Source of the DNA: Clostridium sp. OS1-26
GTDB lineage: Bacteria; Bacillota; Clostridia; Clostridiales; Clostridiaceae
NCBI RefSeq assembly: GCF_030915445.1
Contig: NZ_CP133264.1
Span: 5,055,208 to 5,119,207 of the forward strand
Length of the DNA stretch: 64,000 bases
Direction: 5' to 3'
Under the pieces are notes generated by a model, which did not search any database, was not told the DNA's origin, and was given only the letters and a program-made list of their open reading frames with translations. The position numbers were made by a program, and so were the translations under genes. This document shows positions 8,375 through 16,550 of this stretch, in pieces (within the stretch, counting starts at the first letter, position 1; every line of letters starts with the position of its first letter).

Positions 8375-9331
8375 TTATTTTTCGATTTTTAGATTTTCAT
8401 TGCCTGCCCATTCATAGAAGGATGCATCATAATTTTTAGCTTTATCGTAGCCCGCCATTCTTAGTACAAGAGCCATATGACCGGATCTAATACCTTTTGT
8501 GCAGTAAGTAACTATTTCGTCATTTTTATTAATTCCCTTTGAAGAGAATAGAGCCTCCAAATCTTTTTGACTCTTAAAAGTACCATCTGAATTAAATACT
8601 TCAGTCCAAGGAATATTTATCGCTCCTGGTAAATGTCCGCCTCTTTTTTCACCGTATTTTGTTGCTCCATTGTATTCGGAAACATCTCTTGTATCAATTA
8701 TTTTGATTTTTCCAAGGTTAGCATTAATATAATCTGTAGTTGTATTTAAACTTTGATCCATTGATGCAATAGTAAAGTTTTTAGGTTCGGGAGTTGGTAT
8801 ATTAGCATCAGTTGGGTAGCCTTTTGCTTCCCAAGCATTCCATCCACCATTTAGTATTTTTACATTCTTAATTCCTGCCATTTTGAGTGTCCATGCGATT
8901 CTACCATCTTCACCCCAGGTTTTTTCTGGTGCACCGTTGTAAATAACAACTGGTTTTGAACCATCTATACCAAGTTTTCCAATAACTCCAGCAAGTTTAG
9001 TAGGTTCAAGTAATGTTCCCCATCCTTTGTCACCAGGTTTTTTAGCCTCCATATCCGTAAATGGCTGCCATGCAACATTTACGGCGCCTGTTACATGTTT
9101 AGCTTTATATGATTTTGCCTCTCTTGTATCAAGTACTACTACGTTGTTTAAATTGCTTTTTAGCCAGTCTGCATCGACTAGTAGATCAGGATGAGCATAT
9201 GTAGGGCTAGAAGCCTGTTGTTCTTGCTTAGGCTGCTCCTGTGTCTTATCAGTTTGTTTTTGTGAGCACCCAGTTGCAAATAGAGAAATTGACATAACTA
9301 ATGATGCAGCTAGCATTAATGTTTTCTTCAT
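8375..9331 (-). CDS. exported double-rhodanese sulfurtransferase lipoprotein
   Basis: 318 residues. The N-terminus MKKTLMLAASLVMSISLFAT ends in GCSQ, a lipobox, so the protein is anchored outside the membrane. Two rhodanese domains follow (about 60-180 and 195-315). The C-terminal one has the active cysteine loop TYCTKGIRSGH; the N-terminal one lacks a cysteine there, as usual for thiosulfate or 3-mercaptopyruvate sulfurtransferases. It would move sulfane sulfur to cyanide or thiol acceptors. AAGGGGG lies 6 bases before the ATG at 9331, which beats an in-frame ATG at 9364. It forms a local sulfur cluster with the TSUP permease and Cys-rich proteins. Confidence 0.9.
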   Translation of the reverse strand: MKKTLMLAASLVMSISLFATGCSQKQTDKTQEQPKQEQQASSPTYAHPDLLVDADWLKSNLNNVVVLDTREAKSYKAKHVTGAVNVAWQPFTDMEAKKPGDKGWGTLLEPTKLAGVIGKLGIDGSKPVVIYNGAPEKTWGEDGRIAWTLKMAGIKNVKILNGGWNAWEAKGYPTDANIPTPEPKNFTIASMDQSLNTTTDYINANLGKIKIIDTRDVSEYNGATKYGEKRGGHLPGAINIPWTEVFNSDGTFKSQKDLEALFSSKGINKNDEIVTYCTKGIRSGHMALVLRMAGYDKAKNYDASFYEWAGNENLKIEK

Positions 9332-9573
9332 ATTTATCCCCCTTTGTAACATTTTAAATTCCACTATAATAATAGCACAATTATATGCTCGTAATTATTT
9401 GAATGCTTAATAGTAAGATTAAGTAATATTAGAAAATGTAATGAAGGGTAATATTTGCTACGAAGCTTAATTTCATTTCCATAAGGCTTTATATTAATCT
9501 ATAGCAATAGACTTGTAATTTATTATTTAAAGATTCCCTTAGATTTTGTATTTAATGATCCTGTAGAATACCA
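9332..9573. other. intergenic region upstream of rhodanese gene
   Basis: AT-rich spacer that should hold the minus-strand promoter of the rhodanese gene. I see no strong hairpin or coding frame in it. Confidence 0.5.
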
Positions 9574-9735
9574 ATGACACGATTTAAAATAAAGTATGAT
9601 ATAACAGGTAGTAGAGTTTTAAAACATACTATTTTATTAGGATTGTTTACAATATTGCTAGTATATGTGTTCAAAATATATTCCTATGTCTTAGCCGAAT
9701 TTCCTCTTTATGGTGAGATTTATAGTATGAGATAA
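9574..9735 (+). CDS. predicted 53-residue single-span membrane protein
   Basis: ATG-started frame with a basic N-terminus (MTRFKIKYDITGSRVLKHT) followed by one hydrophobic segment (ILLGLFTILLVYVFKIYSYV) and a short tail with AEFPLYGEIY. No good ribosome site is visible. A piece of the same sequence recurs at 8268-8310, showing it belongs to a duplicated unit. Function unknown; it may itself be a relic. Confidence 0.4.
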   Translation: MTRFKIKYDITGSRVLKHTILLGLFTILLVYVFKIYSYVLAEFPLYGEIYSMR

Positions 9736-9741
9736 TATTAA

Positions 9742-9834
9742 TTGAAAAACTATATTAGAATAGCTGTACTTATAACTACAGCTTGTTTTTTTATCGCTGG
9801 AGCGCTTTGTGGAATATTATTTAAAGCAAAATAG
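9742..9834 (+). CDS. predicted 30-residue membrane peptide
   Basis: TTG-started frame reading LKNYIRIAVLITTACFFIAG then ALCGILFKAK. The N-terminal pattern (basic, IR, hydrophobic core, GAL) resembles the start of the small CD1871A-type CXXC proteins of clostridia, but the CXXC part is absent. It follows the 53-residue ORF by 6 bases. A frameshifted copy lies at 7199. An imperfect hairpin (AGAGTCTGTATCT / AGATACAAGCTCT) follows the stop. Confidence 0.35.
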   Translation: MKNYIRIAVLITTACFFIAGALCGILFKAK

Positions 9835-10056
9835 AAGAGTCTGTATCTTAAGTAGATACAAGCTCTTTACTATAATAAAATTCCTTTATTTGTATTGGTA
9901 AAAACTATATAATTATATTAATGCATAAAGTCATATTTGTAAGAAAATACGAATTAACGGAATTTATTTTAGAGTTCCGTTAAAAAATGTTATATTATCA
10001 ACACTATTCTTAAACTTAGCCTCTATTTTATATTATATGGGAAGGCGGAAAATGTT

Positions 10057-10476
10057 ATGAAGAAATTATCTAAGAGAACTTATATTTTGATTGCAATTTG
10101 TATAACTATGCTTATATATTTTATAGGGATTTATAATTATGGAAAGCCAATTACCATACACAAAACATTTAGTAATGTAATTGTATTAAAATCAGGTACT
10201 GAAAAGATAGTAAAGGCTGAATTAAATGCTAAATTATATAGGGGAATATATCAGGGTTCAATAACTAGTATTAATCTTCATTTTACAAACCGAATAGAAG
10301 GAAACATTATAATAGATGGTAAGGAGTATAGATTTGATGGGTTTAATGGAGAATCTAAGCCTATCAATATAATAGGTTCTGTATATGAAAACAATCAAAA
10401 TACTTCAGATGTTTTCTGGTTTAAAATGAATGATTTGGATTCCTTAGAATTACTAAGTGTTGATAAGTCTAGTTAA
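10057..10476 (+). CDS. unknown membrane-anchored protein
   Basis: 139 residues. One N-terminal hydrophobic segment (YILIAICITMLIYFIGIY) after a basic start, then an extracytoplasmic beta-rich region (GIYQGSITSINLHFTN, NIIIDGKEYRFDGFNG). No cysteine pair or known motif. I do not recognise the family. The gene is single, with AT-rich spacers on both sides. Confidence 0.6.
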   Translation: MKKLSKRTYILIAICITMLIYFIGIYNYGKPITIHKTFSNVIVLKSGTEKIVKAELNAKLYRGIYQGSITSINLHFTNRIEGNIIIDGKEYRFDGFNGESKPINIIGSVYENNQNTSDVFWFKMNDLDSLELLSVDKSS

Positions 10477-10612
10477 AAAATAGAAGAAAGCTTACATTTA
10501 TGAGTGACGGAATGTTCTTTGACTGCGAAGTAAAAATTTTTTATAAAATCCGTATGCAAATAATAATTTGTATTAGATAGAAAAGTAGTAATTTGTAGGT
10601 GAGGTAAGAAAC

Positions 10613-10948
10613 ATGTACAAGATAATTAAAAAAGCTGATAATGGTTGGGAAGTGCATGAAGTTGTAGGAATTGATACGATTTCCCTTGTAAAGTACAGCG
10701 CAAATCATCATGACATAAATAAATTGATAGAAGCATTACGACTTTTATATAAAAGCAAAGTCGTAGAAGGTTCCATTGATATGAATCTGGCTATGCAAGA
10801 TGAATATTTACAAGATTTATCAATCGGAGCGTATCAATTTATTATAAATTTAGATTTTTGGGAAACTTTTGTTTTTTATCCAAAGCAAAAAGAGGGAAAT
10901 TTATATGTAATGAAAGTTTTTGATAAATTAGCGATAGATACTAATTGA
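10613..10948 (+). CDS. unknown small cytoplasmic protein
   Basis: 111 residues, soluble, starting MYKIIKKADNGWEVHEVVGI and ending in an aromatic stretch (NLDFWETFVFYPKQKEGN). No transmembrane segment or known motif. GAGGTAAGAA precedes the ATG by a usual distance. It lies 136 bases after the membrane-anchored gene, same strand; I see no functional clue. Confidence 0.6.
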   Translation: MYKIIKKADNGWEVHEVVGIDTISLVKYSANHHDINKLIEALRLLYKSKVVEGSIDMNLAMQDEYLQDLSIGAYQFIINLDFWETFVFYPKQKEGNLYVMKVFDKLAIDTN

Positions 10949-11047
10949 AATTTCAATTTGCTGATGAGTGACAATAAAGATAAAAATCTTTATTGGAAAA
11001 ATGATTAAAGGAATGGGCAAAATATACATGGATAAAGAAGAGATAAA

Positions 11048-11535
11048 AAATAAGCACCGGTTTTTACACCAGCGCTTGGTCGAATATATTATATAAGATT
11101 GGGTAACTTATATCATTATAACTTCCAATTATTACAAAAATATAACTAAATTGTTACATTTTTGTATATTTCAAACGAAATAAGCGCTAGTATTTCTACC
11201 AGCGCTTTAACAGTATGTTTTAAAGGGGACTGTTGATATATCCTATAAGTTTGGGTAACTTAGGATATTTATTATTATAAGCGCTAATTGTTACACAAAT
11301 ATGTAATTAATGTTAAAAAATTATATATTTTTAATTACTTGTAAAATAATAAGCACTAGTTTTTACACTAGTGCTTGGTCAAGTGTATTGTATCATAGGA
11401 TTAGGGAATTTAGCCTACAAACTTATGATATCTTAGGACAATCATTATTATAACTTCTAATTATTACATAATTATAACCAAATTGTTACATTTTTATGTA
11501 TTTTAAAGTAATAGAACTCAGATTTTTCCGAGTGA
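11048..11535 (+). repeat. three tandem structured repeats before the molbindin gene
   Basis: Units begin near 11051, 11181 and 11350. Each starts with a hairpin: AAGCACCGG/CCAGCGCTT, AAGCGCTAG/CCAGCGCTT, and AAGCACTAGT/ACTAGTGCTT. In each a second hairpin follows: ATATAAG/CTTATAT (11091-11113), ATATCCTA/TAGGATAT (11238-11268), TATCATA/TATGATA (11391-11430). The loops of the first two share TTGGGTAA. Each unit then has an AT-rich tail; units 1 and 3 share AAATTGTTACATTTTT. A fourth weak hairpin (ACTCAGATTTTTCCGAGT) lies near 11517. The stems differ while pairing is kept, which indicates selected RNA or DNA structure. Confidence 0.75.
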
Positions 11536-11613
11536 TGAATATTAATATTTTTGTATAGTATATCAAATAATAAAATCATAGTTTCAAAATATTATTTAAG
11601 AGGAGCTGTTGTT

Positions 11614-11823
11614 ATGAAGATTAGTGCAAGAAATCAGTTGCGTGGAAAAATTGTTGAGATTAAAGAAGGTGCTGTTAATGCCATAGTAATACTAGAAATT
11701 GGTGGTGGCGAAAAATTATCAGCTACTATTTCATTAGATGCTGTTAAAGAATTAAAGCTTTCTGTTGGAACAGAAGCTACAGCTGTTATTAAATCCACTT
11801 CTGTTATGGTAGCTACTGAGTAA
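11614..11823 (+). CDS. molbindin-like molybdate-binding protein (Mop/TOBE)
   Basis: 69 residues, one TOBE (Mop) domain: MKISARNQLRGKIVEIKEGA, VNAIVILEIGGGEKLSATIS and VGTEATAVIKSTSVMVATE. Single-domain molbindins such as clostridial Mop form hexamers that bind molybdate or tungstate in the cytoplasm and buffer or store the oxyanion. AGGAG lies 8 bases before the ATG at 11614; an ATG at 11551 is in frame but has no ribosome site. No modABC genes are in the window. The three structured repeats lie directly upstream, so its expression may be controlled by them (inference). Confidence 0.9.
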   Translation: MKISARNQLRGKIVEIKEGAVNAIVILEIGGGEKLSATISLDAVKELKLSVGTEATAVIKSTSVMVATE

Positions 11824-11913
11824 TTTAATATTTACATAAACATTTTTTTAAATATAAGCTAGATTGCTATTTCTAGCTTATCTAAATGACCTATTTTATA
11901 ATGTTAAACGCCC

Positions 11914-11944
11914 TTAAGCTCATATTCTAAGAATATGAGCTTAA
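11914..11944. terminator. perfect 14-bp palindromic terminator after molbindin gene
   Basis: TTAAGCTCATATTC, TAA, GAATATGAGCTTAA: arms are perfect. It lies 90 bases after the molbindin stop and before the convergent gene at 11982, so it may serve both. Its core recurs at 4247. Confidence 0.7.
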
Positions 11945-11981
11945 TAAAACTATATAGCATTAAAATTAAACATTCAATAAA

Positions 11982-12280
11982 CTACTCTGTAAGATTTAAT
12001 GATCCTTCACTTTCTGTTATATAAGGTAATTTTTTAATGATCTTATATACATATTTAAAGGATGATTTTCCTTCTTGTGCAAAGCTCTCTTCATCTACCT
12101 TATTAAAAAATAACATGTTACACCAAAAATCAACGAAATCATCTTTATTTACAAAATAAGTGTTTTCGTTTTCTTTTACAACAAAACCACTATTATAATT
12201 TTCTATTATTTGTAGGTCTTTAACTTCATTATTTTCTAATATTGCACATACATCATCCCACATTTTTTTAAAGCGACCAT
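11982..12280 (-). CDS. unknown small protein, apparent frameshift in A7 run near its start
   Basis: About 99 residues; coding part includes KKMWDDVCAILENNEVKDLQ and ends ITESEGSLNLTE. The strong AGGAGG lies 8 bases before the ATG at 12280 (MVALKK), but that frame joins the long frame only if the T7 run at 12263-12269 (A7 on the coding strand) had eight bases. As given, the long frame opens only at a TTG at 12302, in front of the ribosome site. Family not recognised; cytoplasmic, acidic, no membrane segment. Confidence 0.55.
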
Positions 12281-12457
12281 CTTTATAACCTCCTAGGCTC
12301 AATGATTATAACATTCTCGTAATTAGTATATCATATATTACACAAAATTCATAGCACTTGTTAATAATGAAGCATAATAATGTATCACATTTTATTGAAT
12401 TTTTATTAATAATTCGCCATTTTACAACAGAAAACGTTAACTTATCTTTTAATTTTA

Positions 12458-14364
12458 TTACATAAGACTTTCTGCTGAAGATATTATTTCTTCTCCCTTT
12501 GCAGTAGTTTCTTGTATTGCATCAGAGATAGTTTCAATATCCGTAGCTATGTTTTTCATTTTTCCTGACAGCTTGTCTGATATCTCTAAAATTTTATCTA
12601 TTAAATTTATCATTATCTCCTCATCTTGCTTGGTAGATATAGCAATACTTTTAGACTGTTCAGCTAGCTTTTTTACTTCTTCAGCAACTACTGCAAACCC
12701 CCTGCCTTCTTCACCTGCTCTAGCTGCTTCAATAGAAGCATTTAAGGAAAGTAAGCTTGTCTGTCCAGCTATATTTACAATTTCCTTAGAAGCATTAGAA
12801 AAATGTTCAACACTATTTTTTATTTCGTCTACGCCAGCTTTAAGGGAATTTGAAGTATTTACTATATCTTGTAGTTCTTCAGATATATTCTGAATTGCAG
12901 AAGCACTTTCTTCACTTCCTTTTGCTACTTCATCTATAGATAAGGCAATTTCTTTAACATATTTGCTTAGCTTTTCAGCATTTTCCTCTCTATTCTTGTT
13001 CATCAGTTCTATATTTTTTATAGCTTCTTGTACCTGTATATTTTTTTCTTCTAGCTCTTTATTTTCAATCTCAATAGCTTTTTTAATATAATACATACAG
13101 TTATCTTTTATGTTTATATTATTATAAATAGTTTTGGCCATATCCTTGCAATTATCATAACCACAGGCTGAGCAATTAAGTTCTCTATCACTGCTTGTAT
13201 ATTTTAGCATATCATTGAAAATAATATCATAGTCCGAGAAAGAAGGTTCTTTAATCTGATGAATATTCTCCTCGCTGTATTCTCTTATAAAATCATCAAG
13301 TTTTAAATTTTTATCAAAATAAATGTCTATAAATTGAACTCTTTTCTTAAACATGCTTTCCTTTTCTAAAAGCTTACTCTCTTTGAGTTTTAAAAACTTA
13401 TGCTCTATGTCATAATCATCTAATCCTTCTACACAGGCAGTTCCTATATTGCATCCCTTAGAACAATTTAATATATCAACTACATTAGGGGTCTCTCTGC
13501 CTTTTTTAATATGTTCACTATATGTGTCTATATAATTTTTAAACTCATTATGACCTTCTACTTGCCTTATCCATAAATCCTTTCTTCTCGCTTCAATATT
13601 TGCTTTTAGTCCTCCTGGCATACTGTATATGCTTCCTAAACTGCTGGATACGTTTTCAAAATTTACCTCGCCGTAATTTCTTATATCTACATTGTTTTCT
13701 TTTATATATTCATTTAGCCTTTTATATGTAACATTATAATTTATAATGTTTTTTGTATTTTTATCATTAATTTCAACTAACTTCCCTATACATGGAGAAA
13801 GAAATGCTATAGAATCTGTTACATTTCTATACTTCCTTAAATAAATAGCAGTACACATAACAGGACTTTGTATAGGTGCTAAATATTCTATTAAATTCTG
13901 CTTATATTTCTCAATATATTTAACTACTACAGGACATGGCTGTGCAATTAATGACTTAACATTATTTTCTTTAATATATTTTAAGTATGCCCATGTAGTT
14001 ATATCTGCGCCAAAGGACACGTCATATATGACCTTAGCTCCTAAATGCTTTAAATATCCAAATAGTCTTTTGTAATCAGAAAAGTTTGCACGTATTGCTG
14101 GGGCTGCTATTATACTTATAGATTTCCCACTGGCTAAATCTTTAAAAAATCTTTCAGTATCATCTTCAAAATATCTAGCATCATGCTGACATACTTCTAT
14201 GCACTTACCACAACCTATACATCTTTCCTCATCAATAACTACTCTATTTTCTTTGTTTTCCCCCAAGAACAAATATTTGCACCAAGTATAGGACATGCTC
14301 TTATGCACTTATTGCAGCCTGTACACTTTTCCTTTACAGTCTTTATTGGACTTACACTATTCAT
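12458..14364 (-). CDS. ferredoxin/[FeFe]-hydrogenase-like/methyl-accepting chemotaxis fusion (frameshifted)
   Basis: Starts MNSVSPIKTVKEKCTGCNKC at 14364 behind GGGGAG. The frame breaks at a C5 run (14260-14264; G5 on the coding strand) and resumes in the next frame as ENRVVIDEERCIGCGKC, so one G appears to be missing. Order: two 4Fe-4S clusters (CxxCxxCxxxC), the [FeFe]-hydrogenase large-subunit C-terminal fold (IAQPCPVVVKYIEKY at the TSCCP position, FLSPCIGKLVEI at L2, NCSKGCNIGTACVEG at the third motif), a CSACGYDNCKDMA cluster-binding domain, a coiled coil, and a chemoreceptor signalling domain with AARAGEEGRGFAVVAEEVK. No membrane segment is seen. It should be a soluble redox or hydrogen sensor feeding CheA; catalytic hydrogenase activity is unlikely because of the altered first motif. 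Confidence 0.8.
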
Positions 14365-14774
14365 AAAAATACTCCCCTTTTACTTTAAACATAATAACCT
14401 AAAACCCAATTATTTTATTTACACAAAATTATATCATCATTTGCTATATTACTCCATTAACTTATTTCTTTTTAATTACTAGTGTATTTTATGGTGGCAA
14501 TCGAATAAAAAAAATAGGTACAAAATTAATTGTACCTTCGAAAGGGGGATATTTTAATGGCTCTAAATCTATATACGTAACAAAACCATTTTTTATTTTT
14601 TATCAAGTAATAAATGTTTTCTCTTGATATTTATTATTATACTCTTTTTTCATTATATTTCAAGTATTAAATTTCGACATTAATATGTTTAATATAAAGT
14701 TAAATATACATCATATAGCTTCAAAAATAAAAAAATAAGAGAAGATAACTTTATACCTCCTCTACTGCTTTACT
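14365..14774. other. intergenic region with minus-strand terminator
   Basis: Contains the hydrogenase-fusion promoter area and, at 14517-14536, GGTACAA/TTGTACC followed on the minus strand by a long T run, a good terminator for a gene that no longer exists upstream. A short frame next to it (IDLEPLKYPPFEGTINFVP) may be a relic. Nothing else recognised. Confidence 0.4.
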
Positions 14775-14840
14775 TACAAATCATCCAACACTAAAATATC
14801 AAATTTTCTTTCTATAACCATTTTTAAAAGTTATACTTAT
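14775..14840 (-). pseudogene. relic of a UvrD-like helicase C-terminus
   Basis: Minus-strand pieces ISITFKNG and, one frame over, IERKFDILVLDDL match the last residues of the intact helicase at 17633 (INITFKNGIERKFDIVVLEN). The DNA similarity extends over about 60 bases. It overlaps the 3-prime side of the SGNH hydrolase gene by a few bases. Confidence 0.6.
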
Positions 14841-16060
14841 TGTAAGTTGATATAAATAACATCTCCAATATATTTATATCCTTTGTCACTAGGATGACCA
14901 GTATTTGTTCCACTACCACCGGAATAATCGTTGGCTGCCATTCCAAATAACCCCTGTTTTTGTGCAGCAGTATAATCTTCAAAAAACGCTTTGTAAATAT
15001 CGATAATACCGGTGTTATAAGTATCTGCTATTTCATACATCGATGTTACATAGGCAGGCCAATTTTTTGTCCATGAATCAGCAGGTTTTTGATTTGGTAC
15101 TATACACACATTACTACCTCTTCCCTGCCAATAGGTTACTAATCCTATCATATTTGCTTTATAGTCTTCAACAGGAATGTGGTTTGCTGCTTCATTAAGA
15201 CCAAAAGACAAAAGCACTAAATCTGGCGCTTGTAAGGTATCCCAACTTCTTTTCTGCAAAGGCGCATTAAAATAACTTGCCCCTTTACTAGAAATTGCTA
15301 TTTTATCTACTTCAATTCCTGTTGTATTTGATGAAGCAATTGCACCTTCTATAAAAATATTTGAGGATGTGTTAGGAGTTATTGCTAATGTATGAGTAGT
15401 GTTACTTAAACCTGAATAAGAAGCTTTATGTGAGAAACTTGCTTCTTTATCTAAACAATTTATAGTACCTACTTCTTTATCATCTATTGTTACTGTTGCC
15501 GTACCTCCACCTATTGCCTTAGAGTGTAATAAATCTAAATCTGTTCCAGTAAAAACTAAAGTTGCAGATGAAGTATTTTTATTAGAAGTTGCAAAACAAC
15601 CACCAAAACCACCGACATTAGAAGTCACAGTATTAAGAGCACCAGAAACACTCCACCCCTTTCCTAATGTCCATCTAGGCTTAGTACCAGGTGGTAAGGC
15701 ACCTTCGTAGATACTAATAAAGCCTTCTCCTGCATTACCATATTGATTTTGTAAGGATGATTTCATTACACCAACCCAAGACTTATTCACCTCGTCACTG
15801 GAATATTCTCCCCTTGTATTAGACTCACCTATACAATATATTTTTACTTTCTGGATACTTGTATTTTTTAATGCATTTTTATATTTCAACAGACTTTTAT
15901 CTATATTATATCCATATTTTTTATAAGGTGATTGCTCTTGAGTCGCTTTCGGTGGTGTTTTAATGTTCTTTGATAGATTATTTTTCTTTGATAAACTTAC
16001 AAAAATCATCACACAAGATACAGCTACAGCAGAAATAATTATTACTGATCTTCCTCTCAT
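14837..16060 (-). CDS. membrane-anchored SGNH/GDSL hydrolase
   Basis: 407 residues. A basic start and one hydrophobic segment (SVIIISAVAVSCVMIFVSL) act as signal anchor. The catalytic Ser block is IYCIGESNTRGEYSS, the Gly block lies in GNAGEGF, the Asn block in LLSFGLNEAANHIP, and the His block in GHPSDKGYKYIGD. A beta-sandwich insert (about 165-250, TNTTHTLAITPNTSSN-like) separates the first blocks. Such enzymes are esterases that remove acetyl groups from surface or plant polysaccharides; the substrate cannot be fixed here. GGAG lies 7 bases before ATG 16060, and an ATG at 16066 is too close to it. Confidence 0.85.
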   Translation of the reverse strand: MRGRSVIIISAVAVSCVMIFVSLSKKNNLSKNIKTPPKATQEQSPYKKYGYNIDKSLLKYKNALKNTSIQKVKIYCIGESNTRGEYSSDEVNKSWVGVMKSSLQNQYGNAGEGFISIYEGALPPGTKPRWTLGKGWSVSGALNTVTSNVGGFGGCFATSNKNTSSATLVFTGTDLDLLHSKAIGGGTATVTIDDKEVGTINCLDKEASFSHKASYSGLSNTTHTLAITPNTSSNIFIEGAIASSNTTGIEVDKIAISSKGASYFNAPLQKRSWDTLQAPDLVLLSFGLNEAANHIPVEDYKANMIGLVTYWQGRGSNVCIVPNQKPADSWTKNWPAYVTSMYEIADTYNTGIIDIYKAFFEDYTAAQKQGLFGMAANDYSGGSGTNTGHPSDKGYKYIGDVIYINLQ

Positions 16061-16234
16061 GTTCATACTCCTTTATAGATTTTTTATGTTTTTCTTTCTC
16101 CTTTGCTTTAAGTTCATATACTTTAATATTTGTAAAACTCCTACATTACATACATCATGAAGTATAGTTTGTCTATTTAATTTCCTGATCTATAATGTTT
16201 AATAATTTCATCATTATCTTTTCATCATATATTT

Positions 16235-16414
16235 TTATTTATCTTTAGTTTTCTCTACAAATTCATTACAGGGCATTCCTATAGACTTGGAAACAATTAT
16301 AGAGGGAACTTGTTTAGATTTAATTCCATACAATTTACATCCATAGGGGAACTGTATATCCCATGTAATATAATAATATTTACAATTGTGACACTGTACT
16401 TTTTTTCCTTCCAT
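16235..16414 (-). CDS. small CxxC zinc-ribbon-like protein
   Basis: 59 residues: starts MEGKKVQCHNCKYYYITWDI, then QFPYGCKLYGIKSKQVPS and SIGMPCNEF. Cysteines sit as CxxC ... C ... C, the pattern of a widespread small family described only as hypothetical, with a conserved YxTWD-x-x-FPYGCK segment. Probably binds one metal ion. AGTAGG precedes the ATG. It lies between the SGNH hydrolase and the TPR-type gene, same strand. Confidence 0.75.
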   Translation of the reverse strand: MEGKKVQCHNCKYYYITWDIQFPYGCKLYGIKSKQVPSIIVSKSIGMPCNEFVEKTKDK

Positions 16415-16550
16415 TACCTACTACCTTTCCCTATTACTCTAATATATCTCAGGTCTAATCCCATTAATATTCACAAATGTTTATAAAAAAAGTAGGATTT
16501 CTCCTACTTCAACCTTAATAAATCTTAAATTTTACATTTTATAACTTAAA

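Noticed and set aside
11048..11535. CRISPR array
   Set aside because: Units are 130-170 bases, imperfect and hairpin-bearing, with no short identical repeats and no cas genes.
14540..14620. Short minus-strand frame IDLEPLKYPPFEGTINFVP
   Set aside because: It reads plausibly but has no start, no family and only about 30 codons; noted within the intergenic entry.
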